A stretch of 64,000 nucleotides of DNA from Bradyrhizobium campsiandrae (GCF_014529705.1 NZ_JAANIH010000003.1:62001-126000), one strand, 5' to 3'; positions 44,979 through 53,798 are shown, counted from the first letter of the stretch. The notes: generated by a model not told the origin, from the sequence alone. A program made the numbers and translations.

Positions 44979-45410
44979 CTACAAGGGCTTGTCGATAATC
45001 GCATAGGTCTGTTCGTATCCGTCGAGAACACGGGCCCAACCTTTCCGCCCGAAGATGCGCATGCAGTGGCATCCTTCCGCTTGCGCATACGCCTCGATGT
45101 CGCGGATCAGTGGCAACCAAAGCGTCATATCGGAGCTGGCGCATGCCGTAATGACGCAGACCTTTCCGGCATCCGTTTGCTGCAGGCTCGTCATTGCAGC
45201 CGCGTCGGCCGCCTGGCCATTCCAGGCAACCCAAAGCAGCGAGAAACCATCGAGGACGTCGCGCTCGACCGTCGCGAAAGCCGACAGACCTGCTTTGCTG
45301 ATCGCCTCTCTGATCAGAGGCGCCACGAGCGGCCAGATCGAGCTCACGTGCTCCGGATCGATGCTGACGAGCTGTGTGACGGCACCGCTCCGATTGCATG
45401 TGCCCGACAT
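44979..45410 (-). CDS. GNAT-like phage protein, copy B
   Basis: 143 residues, strongly similar to the protein at 40836 (SIDPEHVSSIWPLVAPLI, FSLLWVAWNGQAADAAAMTS, GWARVLDGYEQTYAIID), differing mainly in the first dozen residues. Its ATG follows the stop of an 18-codon gene by one base, reproducing the coupling seen in copy A. Function unknown. Confidence 0.65.
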   Translation of the reverse strand: MSGTCNRSGAVTQLVSIDPEHVSSIWPLVAPLIREAISKAGLSAFATVERDVLDGFSLLWVAWNGQAADAAAMTSLQQTDAGKVCVITACASSDMTLWLPLIRDIEAYAQAEGCHCMRIFGRKGWARVLDGYEQTYAIIDKPL

Positions 45411-45411
45411 T

Positions 45412-45468
45412 TCAGAACGGAAAGAAGCTCGGCGACTGCACCGATCTTTCGTTGTCCTCGAAACTCAT
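45412..45468 (-). CDS. 18-residue minigene ending in the QSPSFFPF tag
   Basis: ATG to TGA encodes MSFEDNERSVQSPSFFPF. It lies exactly where copy A has the 308-residue transglycosylase, and the DNA on both sides is homologous, so the enzyme was deleted while its start region and C-terminal tag were kept. It may now serve only as a leader that couples translation to the GNAT-like gene, or be dead. Confidence 0.45.
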   Translation of the reverse strand: MSFEDNERSVQSPSFFPF

Positions 45469-45587
45469 ATCAACTCCATGACCGAATGTGGGAGGAAGCT
45501 CGCGCCTGCCTCAAGGCCAGCAAGCGCAGTTGCGATGCCGGACGATCCCTCTATAGCTGTCAGACGATCTAATGCAGGATGCGAGAA

Positions 45588-46064
45588 ATGAAGCGGTTAC
45601 CAGCTGCGTTGGTTCTGATATTGAGCGGCACGGCCGCCCTGGCCGTCGACTTTCGCTGGCCCCTTGGCTATGGCCAGGGCACGCTGGAGGCCAACATCGA
45701 AAACAGCGTCGGATCCACCTTCAGCATCTATTGTCCGGCTGGCAGCGAAGACAAGACGCCAGGCATGTTCATCTCGGTGACGCGGATCAAGCCCCAGGTC
45801 AAAGAAACCATCACCGCGCAGATCATCATCGACGGCAAGAACCATCCCTTCCTGCTCGACGGAAGCCAGTTCAAGGCGGAAGGACGTCAGAACCAACAGG
45901 ATTTCAGACAGCTCGTCATGGCATTGGCGACGGCTAAACAGAAATCCTTCGTCGTCGAATTCCCGAAGTATCAAACCCAGGAGACGTTTTCGCTACTGGA
46001 CGTAAGGAAGACGTTGGGGACTGCGAAGAAGACGATCATCCGGGAGTGCGATGATGGGATGTGA
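45588..46064 (+). CDS. Small secreted protein, copy B
   Basis: 158 residues. Signal peptide (LPAALVLILSGTAALA), then a mature part almost identical to the protein at 42312 from VDFRW onward; differences concentrate in the signal peptide and a handful of positions. Such low divergence points to recent duplication or gene conversion, in contrast to the more diverged ClpP-fold paralogues. The ATG at 45588 has AGGATGCGAG upstream. Confidence 0.7.
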   Translation: MKRLPAALVLILSGTAALAVDFRWPLGYGQGTLEANIENSVGSTFSIYCPAGSEDKTPGMFISVTRIKPQVKETITAQIIIDGKNHPFLLDGSQFKAEGRQNQQDFRQLVMALATAKQKSFVVEFPKYQTQETFSLLDVRKTLGTAKKTIIRECDDGM

Positions 46065-46099
46065 GGGGGCGGTAGTAAGACGAAGATCGATCGATAGCT

Positions 46100-46708
46100 T
46101 CACATATAGTCGTTTGGCTGCTCGTATTCGGGTGGTTCATCAGCTAAGCGATCGTCAGGACGTTTCGGACGAAACTCGTTGTAACGGTCGAGGACATTCT
46201 TTCTGATAAATCCGGGCGGCGCTCGGTCAACGAAGTCACGCTCGCGGCCAACATCTGGAACACCCGGTAAAATCTCTAGTGAGATAATCTCCTCAAGCAC
46301 ATCCGAGAACTCGTCTCCACGACCGAGCCTCAACAGAATTCGCGCCTTATTGCCCAGCGCCTCTCTCCGAAAAAACCCCGTCCGATGCGCTCGCACCAAG
46401 GCCACATTGATTGACTTCAGCGCGTCGATCGGCTGATCGAGTAAATCGTAAATGTTCGCTTTGACTATACCGGGCCGGACGTCACTCGGATCGCGACGCA
46501 GCTTGGCGTCGAGGATCGCCAGAGCTTCCGTGTCTCGCCCAGCCTCCCGCAAGAGAGAGACTAGCTCGTCGGAGAGGAAGCAAAATCCCTCATCCTCCAA
46601 AAGGGGGAGGCGAGCGGCGACAGTACGAATGACGGTAGCTATCGAAGAGCTCCGTCGAAGGTCCTCGATCCATTCGTGAAGGACATCTACTGATTCAAAG
46701 GAGGTCAT
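46100..46708 (-). CDS. TPR-like helical protein, possible immunity partner
   Basis: 202 residues, helical repeats resembling TPR units (LLREAGRDTEALAILDAKLRR, LLDQPIDALKSINVALVRAH, ALGNKARILLRLGRGDEFSD), with a Pro/Asp-rich tail. It lies 60 bp downstream of the toxin-like gene at 46769 on the same strand and has host-like rather than virion-like composition. Immunity function is inferred only from position and compactness. Confidence 0.5.
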   Translation of the reverse strand: MTSFESVDVLHEWIEDLRRSSSIATVIRTVAARLPLLEDEGFCFLSDELVSLLREAGRDTEALAILDAKLRRDPSDVRPGIVKANIYDLLDQPIDALKSINVALVRAHRTGFFRREALGNKARILLRLGRGDEFSDVLEEIISLEILPGVPDVGRERDFVDRAPPGFIRKNVLDRYNEFRPKRPDDRLADEPPEYEQPNDYM

Positions 46709-46768
46709 GTTTCCAAATGAGGACTGGGGGCGTGAGTCCAGTACTTTAGCATGATTGGGCTCTCTTTC

Positions 46769-47947
46769 CTAACGATCCCCATTGAGCCAACGCTCTTCGT
46801 CTTCGGTCCCCCATTCTCCCAGCTTGTCATCCTTGTTCCGGTTCCGCAAACACAGCCCGTATCTATAATCAGCGCGATCCAGACAACCTCGTCGAAAATC
46901 GCTCCACGGACGCCCATCGAGTCCGATTGCATTGCGTTCGTTCCAAGTCTGCCAACATGTATTCTTCTCCGCTTCTCTTCGTGTACTACAGTACCTCTTG
47001 CCACCATTTCCATTCTTGCGACCGCCGTTCCTGTTCCCGCCCGTACCCGAAGCAGTGATCTCGGGACGTTTCCTTTCGGGAGACGCCTGCTCTGGCGCCA
47101 ATGGCGGAGATTCGACTTCGTTTCGTGGCTCGTCCTCACCATCAGGTCTGGACAGGATTGCGGCGCGAGGATCGGGGCCGACGCGCCTCAATTCTCTATA
47201 ATTTGGATCCCCTCCCGATGGCAGTCCCGCAAGCCCGACAATGGAAGGAGGCAAGCGGCGACCACCGCTCGCCTCCGGCGCGAGCGGCGGCCTGGAGGGC
47301 TGCATCTCGGGAAGTTGCTTGCCACTAAACGTACTCGAAAATCCAAAAGTTCTGTTAGCATCGGGTAATGTTGGCGGGAGGACTTGCCGCCCAACGGCGC
47401 CAACGGGTAGAGGGCCAACTGGCATGGCGCCTGGAGGCAAGAGAGTTTGCATCCACCACGGCAATTCAGCGGGCGATGAAGTCAAACCCTCGCCTGCCCT
47501 GCTCCCGGCACTTTCCCTAGCAGCAGGTCTTAAGACTGCGGGCGGCGGGCCATAGGGCTCAGGCCGAGCAGACCGCAAATCACTCGGAAGAACACCGTTC
47601 GCCGGTTGGGCCCCACCCTCAGCACGAAATGCTAAGCCACCCGTTGGCCTAATGGGAAGACCTCCGACGACTTTGGGCACCGTAGGAGAGGCTGCGCTTG
47701 CTACCTCGAAGCCGGCGCGCGGCAAATAGTCTCGCGCTTGATTATATATGTAGGCTTCTTCCTCTGTCGTGGGGGCCGGACCGGTAACGATGCGAGAGGC
47801 ATCAACCATATCTCGGACCGTTTGAGGTAGACTCATCAATCCTTTGATTTGGGCAAGGAGACCGAACGGGGTTGGATGGTCCCAGACATCTTGAAATCGC
47901 TCCGAAAACGATCGGCTCGAACGTTCAGGCTGGTCGACATACGACAT
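46769..47947 (-). CDS. Polymorphic toxin-like phage protein with Cys-rich C-terminal domain
   Basis: 392 residues in three parts: an N-terminal helical region (HPTPFGLLAQIKGLMSLPQT), a long Pro/Gly/Arg linker (about 90-310, with PAELPWWMQTLLPPGAMPVG), and a compact C-terminal domain of about 70 residues starting KRYCSTRREAEKNTCWQTW with four Cys and many charged residues. The conserved-linker, small-domain, partner-gene layout resembles polymorphic toxins. No known nuclease motif is recognised in the last domain. The ATG at 47947 has GAGGAAAAT upstream. About 200 bases upstream (47948-48147) hold nothing recognisable. Confidence 0.5.
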   Translation of the reverse strand: MSYVDQPERSSRSFSERFQDVWDHPTPFGLLAQIKGLMSLPQTVRDMVDASRIVTGPAPTTEEEAYIYNQARDYLPRAGFEVASAASPTVPKVVGGLPIRPTGGLAFRAEGGAQPANGVLPSDLRSARPEPYGPPPAVLRPAARESAGSRAGEGLTSSPAELPWWMQTLLPPGAMPVGPLPVGAVGRQVLPPTLPDANRTFGFSSTFSGKQLPEMQPSRPPLAPEASGGRRLPPSIVGLAGLPSGGDPNYRELRRVGPDPRAAILSRPDGEDEPRNEVESPPLAPEQASPERKRPEITASGTGGNRNGGRKNGNGGKRYCSTRREAEKNTCWQTWNERNAIGLDGRPWSDFRRGCLDRADYRYGLCLRNRNKDDKLGEWGTEDEERWLNGDR

Positions 47948-48147
47948 CGCATTTTCCTCAATAAGTTGATCAATCGGTTCGGAACTGCAATCGAGTTCGG
48001 TCGCTGGCTCGGATCGGTCTCCACGGTCGGGGCACGAGCGCGCTCGCACGCGTGCATGACAGGCGCGGGCCTTGGATTTTGTCGTTGGTTGGCTACGGGC
48101 AGTAACTCAAAGAAGGAGCAATAAGGATCTGGCGCCGCGCCCGCCTC

Positions 48148-48462
48148 TCACCCCACCACCGCCCACAAAAACACTCGCCCTGTCGTCGCGGAATTCGTAT
48201 GCGTAATCGTGAAAGCGCCGTTTGCAACGGCGCTCACGTACATCGTGCCGTTGCCGACCTCCGTCGCCGCGTTCGCCGACGCCGGCACCAGGATCGGCAC
48301 CGAGCCTGCCGCGCAATTCGTCGTCGTCACGGTCGTGCTCGACGCGCCCGTCGCCAGCGTCACGCTGCCGACGGCGTTCGATCGGCCGGCGGCGAGCTGC
48401 TGGATTGCGAGTACGATCTTCTTTAGATCTGTCTCGGTGATGCCGGGAACGTAAGCCGTCAT
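48148..48462 (-). CDS. Small phage structural protein
   Basis: 104 residues: helical start (ITETDLKKIVLAIQQLAAG), then a beta-rich part (VGSVTLATGASSTTVTTTNC, then FTITHTNSATTGRVFLWAVVG). It overlaps the nozzle-like gene by ATGA. Its C-terminus recurs as a fragment at 44672. Probable minor tail or fibre-attachment protein. Confidence 0.65.
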   Translation of the reverse strand: MTAYVPGITETDLKKIVLAIQQLAAGRSNAVGSVTLATGASSTTVTTTNCAAGSVPILVPASANAATEVGNGTMYVSAVANGAFTITHTNSATTGRVFLWAVVG

Positions 48463-49931
48463 AGCGTGCCGTTCGGTGAGAGATCGGGAACGATGCCGGC
48501 GCAGAAGGACCACGCCGTCGCTGCGGGAATGCGAACCTTGAAGCGCGAATAGCGGGTGTCGCGCCTGATGTCGCAGCGGCCGGTCCGGGCATTGACCAGG
48601 ACTTCCGCGCCCGGCGTTGCCACGGCAGCCGGCGTATCGCGCCACGAGACCGAGCCGAACAGCGTCGCCGCATCGGTCACAGGACGGAAGCCGCGGATGG
48701 TGATGCGGTTCTCGTCGGTGCCCTGCTCCGGGCTCTCCAGCGTCGCTTCCAGGCTCGGCCCGCGGAAGAAGCCGAGCAGATGAGCACTCGAGAATTGCGC
48801 GATCTCCGGCTGCACCGCGGTCGCATAGGCATCGAGGCTCAGCGTCAGTGCATCCAGCGACGACGAGATGCTGTCGAGATTTTCCAGCGTCAGGCCGGTC
48901 TGCGAGATGCCCAGCAGATATTCGCCTGTGACCGCGACCGGGAAAAAGCGATCGAGCAGAAAATCGTAGCCGAGCAGCTTGTCATAGGTGCCGACCGTGC
49001 CGGACACGGATTTGTAGGCCCAGTACACCCGTGTCGAGCGCGGGTCGGCCGCGCCCATGAAGAGCTGAAGGTTGCCCTTGTCGAGATCGGCGAGAAAGGT
49101 GCGGTCGACCTTCTCGCGCCCGATCTGCTCCGGCACGCCGCCCGGCTCGATCTTGTGAAAGCCCTGGCCCGCATAGAAGAAGATCCGCTCGCCGGCGCGG
49201 ATGATGGAATACGGCGCGTACAACCCTTTGTCCTGGGTGATGCGATCGATTTGGAAGATGATTGGCGAGCCCGGCACATAAGACATGCGGCGGATCGCCT
49301 GGTCCTGGAAGATGATGCCGGCTTCGCCGCCGGCGACGCCGCGAACGATGCCGCCGTCCGGAAAATCCTGGAAGTCGGACGATTTGATGCCGCTGGTCCA
49401 GCTGTCAGCGGCGTTGAAATTGTTCAACCCCGACCACTGAATCCGATACGGCGTCGACAGCAGCCCTGATAGCACCAGGAAGCGCCCGACCACGCTGATA
49501 TAGGCGGCCTGCGGCGGCCCACCCAGCGCATCGGCGAATGCCGTCGACGATGACAAATCGAATATCTGCAGCACCGCGTTGGCTTGTGTGGCGAACACGA
49601 AGTTTCCCGTCTGGGCAAACTGCCATTGCGCCGTGGCTGACAGTGCCGAATAGGACGCTCCGCCCTTGGAGACGTCGACCCAGGTGAAATCGATGTTGTT
49701 GAGCCGATAGAGCCTGGTGCTGGTGCCGGCGAAGGTGATGACGGTGCCGTCCGACTTCAACGCATAGAAGGCGCCCCGGCAGGGCGCCGGCAGCGCTGCG
49801 GTATATGCCGAGAAGGACGGAAATGGGCCATAGCCGTCGCCGCGCGGTATCACGTTGAGGATGTTGCGCGTGGCCTGCCCTTCGTAGTCACTGACGTCGG
49901 GGCGATACTCGCCATAGGAAAGTAGCGGCAT
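48459..49931 (-). CDS. Large phage tail protein, nozzle/hub-like
   Basis: 490 residues, beta-propeller-like sequence (ALKSDGTVITFAGTSTRLYRL, WVDVSKGGASYSA, NFVFATQANAVLQIFDL; later IIRAGERIFFYAGQGFHKIE). This resembles tail nozzle or stabilisation proteins of podovirus-like phages. The ATG at 49931 overlaps the stop of the preceding gene (TGATG). The C-terminus recurs as a fragment at 44672. Role inferred from size, order and repeats. Confidence 0.7.
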   Translation of the reverse strand: MPLLSYGEYRPDVSDYEGQATRNILNVIPRGDGYGPFPSFSAYTAALPAPCRGAFYALKSDGTVITFAGTSTRLYRLNNIDFTWVDVSKGGASYSALSATAQWQFAQTGNFVFATQANAVLQIFDLSSSTAFADALGGPPQAAYISVVGRFLVLSGLLSTPYRIQWSGLNNFNAADSWTSGIKSSDFQDFPDGGIVRGVAGGEAGIIFQDQAIRRMSYVPGSPIIFQIDRITQDKGLYAPYSIIRAGERIFFYAGQGFHKIEPGGVPEQIGREKVDRTFLADLDKGNLQLFMGAADPRSTRVYWAYKSVSGTVGTYDKLLGYDFLLDRFFPVAVTGEYLLGISQTGLTLENLDSISSSLDALTLSLDAYATAVQPEIAQFSSAHLLGFFRGPSLEATLESPEQGTDENRITIRGFRPVTDAATLFGSVSWRDTPAAVATPGAEVLVNARTGRCDIRRDTRYSRFKVRIPAATAWSFCAGIVPDLSPNGTL

Positions 49932-50539
49932 TATTCGGTCGTCCACGGTTCGAGTTCGATCGGAGCAGATGTCCATGTGCTCGCCGGCGCCACGTCGATC
50001 ATCCAGAGGCTTGCAGGAGGTGCGGCACCGCCCCAGGTCGTCGACTGCAAAGCCGCTTTCACTTGCCAGAACATCGTGTCGAACGGCCGCCGGACCCAGG
50101 CTTCATGATCGCGGTCGTAGGTCGAGACGCCGCCGGTCGAGACAAATGCACCCTGCATCGAAGCAAGCGACACAAGAAATCGGGGCGACACTCCCGACAA
50201 CGCGACCGCGCCCGGTGAAGCGATTGCGCTGATCGTTTCGCTCGCCGCTGAACCCGTCAGCGCGAACGAAGCTCGAAGACCCGGCAGCAAGGATACAAAC
50301 GCAGCCGCGCCACCGGCGAGAGTAAAAGCCCCGACACTGCCCGGCTCCGATATGCCGAAGCCGGCAGGGTTGCCCGATGCAGTCAACGCGCCCGGCGCAG
50401 ACAACCAAGAGGTCCGGAAGGCTGCAACCTGCCCGGCCACAGCGACCGATTGCCCGGAGGCCTGCAGCGCAAGATTGCCATTGCGCGGGAGTTGGGCCAG
50501 CGCCCATCGGCCAAGCGCATCAAAGCCGAGAAGGGACAT
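49931..50539 (-). CDS. Phage structural protein, unknown
   Basis: 202 residues, Ala/Gly/Ser-rich beta repeats (GALTASGNPAGFGISEPGSV, AFTLAGGAAAFVSLLPG, GAVALSGVSPRFLVSLAS) with a distinct C-terminal domain (HEAWVRRPFDTMFWQVKAAL). Coupled to the nozzle-like gene. Likely tail component. Confidence 0.6.
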   Translation of the reverse strand: MSLLGFDALGRWALAQLPRNGNLALQASGQSVAVAGQVAAFRTSWLSAPGALTASGNPAGFGISEPGSVGAFTLAGGAAAFVSLLPGLRASFALTGSAASETISAIASPGAVALSGVSPRFLVSLASMQGAFVSTGGVSTYDRDHEAWVRRPFDTMFWQVKAALQSTTWGGAAPPASLWMIDVAPASTWTSAPIELEPWTTE

Positions 50540-50542
50540 GGC

Positions 50543-50983
50543 TCAGAGCACCGCGGCTGCGCGAAAGAACGTGTCCAGCTGGTCCGAGGACCAGCCGTAG
50601 GCCGTCGCGATGGCAATTGTCAGCGGGTGCCATCGCTCGAATGTCGTCGCGCCGGCAACGATCATCGTTGCGCCGAACTGCTCGTCGGCCGGCAGGCCGT
50701 TGATCAGCTGTTGGAGCGCGGCCGGAATAACGCCGGTCCTCACTGCAGCCAAGGCGTCGTCTTGCGAAACGATGCCTTGTAGCGCGAGCTGCTGAAAGAA
50801 CTGCCGATCCGAGATTGCGGGCGGCACGGCCGCCGCCGGTACAATGTACGGGCCAGGTGTGTTTCCAGCGGCGATCCACGCATCGAACGCTTGGCGGTCG
50901 ATGTTTTCAGGATCGTTCGGGATGTTCGCATGATCGGCCAGGCGAACGACGGTGTCGGTCTCAGTGAGTAGATAATCAGACAT
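50543..50983 (-). CDS. Phage tail fibre-associated/assembly-like protein
   Basis: 146 residues. The segment ISDRQFFQQLALQGIVSQDD followed by LQQLINGLPADEQFGATMIV is typical of small proteins encoded next to tail fibre genes in rhizobial phages, where they may act as fibre chaperones. It lies 9 bp after the fibre gene. Function inferred from position. Confidence 0.6.
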   Translation of the reverse strand: MSDYLLTETDTVVRLADHANIPNDPENIDRQAFDAWIAAGNTPGPYIVPAAAVPPAISDRQFFQQLALQGIVSQDDALAAVRTGVIPAALQQLINGLPADEQFGATMIVAGATTFERWHPLTIAIATAYGWSSDQLDTFFRAAAVL

Positions 50984-50992
50984 GATCGCCTC

Positions 50993-52375
50993 TTACATGC
51001 GGGCGTCGGATTTCCAATGCAGCCAAATGTTGGCGGTGGTCACCGAACTGAGAGCCACCCAAACATGAAAGCTGCCAGTTCCGACGGTCGGAACATTTGC
51101 CGCCACGTTGATCGACGAGTTTCCGCTGTAAGCGTTCCCTGCTGCGCCGTTGTTCGGTGAATACGTCGTGATCGTCGGCGTTGCTCGCTTCGGAGCCTTG
51201 AAGCCGACCTGGAGCCCAATCGCTGTCAAGGCGGAGCCTTGATTGATGATCTGCCATTGGCCTACCGACGTAGCCGTGCCGGGCGCGGTGCCGTAGTCAT
51301 AGGATTTCTCCCAATAGCGCTGGCAGGTCAGCAGCTCAGAGGCAAAATCCGGAAGCTGGAAAGCTGGAGCAGCCGCCCCCTCATAGAGGCCCACGTCGAA
51401 CAACTCCATCACGGCGCCATTCGTTGCCAGTAGGTTGGCTTGTCCGTTGATGGCGGCGTAGACACGCAACTCCATCCCGACGGTGTTGTCTGTGCTCCAC
51501 GTTCCCGTAGCGACCCCCGCCAAAGTCACCGTCTTTACGACATCGGCTCCTGCTTCGCCTGCCGAGATCGTAAACGTGCCGCTTGCACCCGACGCAGCCC
51601 CGTTATTGTAGACTGCAACGGTATAAGTGCCCGCGGGAGCGTTCACGCCAATCTGGGCAGTGACTGTTTTTGCGGATGCAGAACCCCACAGGAGATCGGC
51701 GCAGCGGTAGCCCTCGATACGCTGAGCGACGATCAAATAGCTCGACGCAATGGAGGCCTGAGCTGCGGTGACCGTGACGCGCAGCCGATTCGGCGAGCCG
51801 CCTGGGGTCGCCTTTGCCACCTGGGCTATCGAAGCTGTGCCAGTGAGCGCGCTGGCGTAAAAGAACCACTGATCGAGCACATAAGTGGTGGCTGTGCCGG
51901 TGGCCGAGATGGCCGTCGACCCATTCTCCTGCGACACCATCATGCCCCCATTGATGATGTAGTTCTTCTTGGTCACGCCGAGATTGGCGCGCGCTTGCGC
52001 CATCTGCGCAGCCGTGAAGGCGCTCGGCTCCTCGATCGAAATCAGGTCTTCCTTGACGGCGACGATCGCCACGTTCGGTGCCGCCGCAAAGTTGATCCTG
52101 GTGCCGGCGCCGCTCTGGCCTGAGGACACGCCTGAGCCCGACGAATTGTAGAGCACGATGGCGCGGATGAATGTGCCGCTCGCGGCAGTATAAGTGCCCT
52201 CGGCGATCTCCCATTGGGTGAGATCGCTGCTGATTGCGATGAATTTATACTTGCGACCGTCGATCGCACCGGCCAGCGTCGGAGACTGGCAGCCGCCGAC
52301 GGCCGACGCATAGACCCAATCCGTCGTTCCGCCGGCCGAGGGAACGAACCGGCAGTTGTTGAGAAATGCTGCCAT
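50993..52375 (-). CDS. Phage tail fibre-like protein
   Basis: 460 residues. N-terminal part TTDWVYASAVGGCQSPTLAG, then SSDLTQWEIAEGTYTAASGTF binds fibre to virion in related proteins. The middle (KKNYIINGGMMVSQENGST) and a beta-sandwich (LRVTVTAAQASIASSYLIVA, GEAGADVVKTVTLAGVATGT) suit a trimeric fibre. Starts 1 bp before the upstream gene ends. Probably a second receptor-binding or appendage protein. Confidence 0.75.
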   Translation of the reverse strand: MAAFLNNCRFVPSAGGTTDWVYASAVGGCQSPTLAGAIDGRKYKFIAISSDLTQWEIAEGTYTAASGTFIRAIVLYNSSGSGVSSGQSGAGTRINFAAAPNVAIVAVKEDLISIEEPSAFTAAQMAQARANLGVTKKNYIINGGMMVSQENGSTAISATGTATTYVLDQWFFYASALTGTASIAQVAKATPGGSPNRLRVTVTAAQASIASSYLIVAQRIEGYRCADLLWGSASAKTVTAQIGVNAPAGTYTVAVYNNGAASGASGTFTISAGEAGADVVKTVTLAGVATGTWSTDNTVGMELRVYAAINGQANLLATNGAVMELFDVGLYEGAAAPAFQLPDFASELLTCQRYWEKSYDYGTAPGTATSVGQWQIINQGSALTAIGLQVGFKAPKRATPTITTYSPNNGAAGNAYSGNSSINVAANVPTVGTGSFHVWVALSSVTTANIWLHWKSDARM

Positions 52376-52376
52376 G

Positions 52377-52806
52377 TCAGGTGATCGTCAGGATGCCGTT
52401 GGTCTGGTCGAGGTCGATGGTGAACGTATTGCCGTTCGTCAGCGTGATGGCCGTGCCATAATCCCACCAGCCGATCAGCGGCTTGGTCGGCGATGTCGCG
52501 TTGTAGAGCACCGCATATTGAAACGGCCCGATCGAGCCGCCCGAGGCGGTCCAGGCCGGATCGGTGCCGCCGACGAACTTGAACGTGCCTGATGTCTGCG
52601 CGCCCGTGATGGTGCCGACACTGTTGCCCCCCGAGGCATAGCCGTTACCGGCCGCGAGGTCCGCGGGCGTGTTGTATACCGTGTTGGTCGCCACCGGCGC
52701 CGTATTGGTGAGATAGATCTTGTAGACCTGCACTGCCTGTCTTCATGTCGTGAAGCGCGTTGGCGACGTCCTGCACGAAGCAATAGAACTTGTTGAAGCT
52801 TGCCAT
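52377..52806 (-). pseudogene. Phage structural protein gene with a one-base frameshift near its start
   Basis: The expected start is the ATG at 52806 with AGGAG six bases upstream, overlapping the stop region of the adaptor gene. It encodes about 24 codons beginning ASFNKFYCFVQDVANAL. The rest lies in another frame from 52733 (VYKIYLTNTAPVATNTVYNT onward) to 52377. Related phage proteins have both parts continuous, so one extra base near 52735 separates them. The 118-residue part could also start alone from a GTG at 52733, but no ribosome site supports that. Confidence 0.65.
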
Positions 52807-52815
52807 TGTCGTCTC

Positions 52816-53469
52816 CTAGATGACCTGTCCGGAAACGCGCACCGTCATCGGCCCCGCGTTGAAGGTCGATGTCAGTCCGAGATTGTTCAAATCCGTGAGC
52901 GCCGACGTGAAACCGAGACCCCAGGTCTGGATGCGCGCGTCTTCCTTGATGTACGGCGCGGATTCGAGCAGAGCGCCGTATAGATAGAGATCGGGCGCCA
53001 TTGCGAGCAGCCAATTGACGGCATTCGAGGCGAGTGCCGGCACGTTCTGCCGGTACACCATCTCGATCGTGTAGGCGGCGTCCGGGGTCGGCGCGAGCTC
53101 AAGCTCACTGCCGAACACCGTGAAGTAACGCGGCTGCGCGGCGATATCCGACGTCGCGAAGCGATATTCGTCCATCTGCGTCCCCGACTTGAACTCGAGG
53201 CACGGCTTGCCCGTCACGCTCGACAGCCGAACCCTGCGCATGGACTGGAAATCGGACGGCAGCGAGATGAACTCGGGCTCGTTCGAGCCGAGGTTGACGA
53301 GCGCCGTCGCCCGCTGCTCCATCTGGCGCACAAACAGCTGGCGGTTGAACTTGGCCTCCGCGAGCTGGACGAAGGTTGGAATCCGCGCGATCAGCGTCGT
53401 GTCCTGATCGCGCGCGAGATATTCGGTCACTGCTGATTGCAGCGAGATGTAATCGGTGATCTGGGTCAC
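52816..53469 (-). CDS. Head-tail adaptor (gp4-like) protein
   Basis: 217 residues. ITDYISLQSAVTEYLARDQD, FVQLAEAKFNRQLFVRQMEQ and FISLPSDFQSMRRVRLSSVT are characteristic of the adaptor that joins portal to tail in podovirus-like phages. The GTG at 53469 overlaps the upstream stop (GTGA); the open frame extends to 53529 without support. Confidence 0.75.
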   Translation of the reverse strand: MTQITDYISLQSAVTEYLARDQDTTLIARIPTFVQLAEAKFNRQLFVRQMEQRATALVNLGSNEPEFISLPSDFQSMRRVRLSSVTGKPCLEFKSGTQMDEYRFATSDIAAQPRYFTVFGSELELAPTPDAAYTIEMVYRQNVPALASNAVNWLLAMAPDLYLYGALLESAPYIKEDARIQTWGLGFTSALTDLNNLGLTSTFNAGPMTVRVSGQVI

Positions 53470-53798
53470 GAGAGCTCCGCTGACCAGCCTGCTTGCAATT
53501 TCGGCCTGTCGGTTCGCAAATACGCCCATTCGGGATCATCGAGCTTTCTCTGCACGATCGCGTCGAATTCGGGCGTGAACAGGCGCAACGAGGCATTGCC
53601 CCTGGCATGCTCCTCGTTGAGCCATTTGACATAGATGACGTTGGGAATGCGGGCGACGTGTCGCCCCCATTCGCTGCGCTGCTCGTCGACGCGTGCCTGC
53701 CTGTTCCATTCCAGGATTGGCGCCACGTCCTGAACATGCTCGATCGCAAGGTCTTGGCCGTTGCTGTCGAGATGAGGCCGGATCAGGACACCCTCCAT
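53466..53798 (-). CDS. Conserved phage protein of the head-tail region
   Basis: 110 residues with conserved core DVAPILEWNRQARVDEQRSE, GRHVARIPNVIYVKWLNEEH and a C-terminal FDAIVQRKLDDPEWAYLRT. Phages with this gene order commonly encode such a protein between decoration and adaptor genes; function unknown. The ATG at 53798 overlaps the previous stop (TGATG). Confidence 0.65.
   Translation of the reverse strand: MEGVLIRPHLDSNGQDLAIEHVQDVAPILEWNRQARVDEQRSEWGRHVARIPNVIYVKWLNEEHARGNASLRLFTPEFDAIVQRKLDDPEWAYLRTDRPKLQAGWSAELS

Noticed and set aside
39184..46708. Accessory block as a transposon or insertion sequence
   Set aside because: No transposase and no terminal inverted or direct repeats of that kind; duplicated borders match phage tail gene ends, so phage recombination explains it better.
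47849..48124. Plus-strand 91-codon frame between tail and toxin-like genes
   Set aside because: Overlaps the supported toxin-like start on the other strand, has no good ribosome site and no domain.
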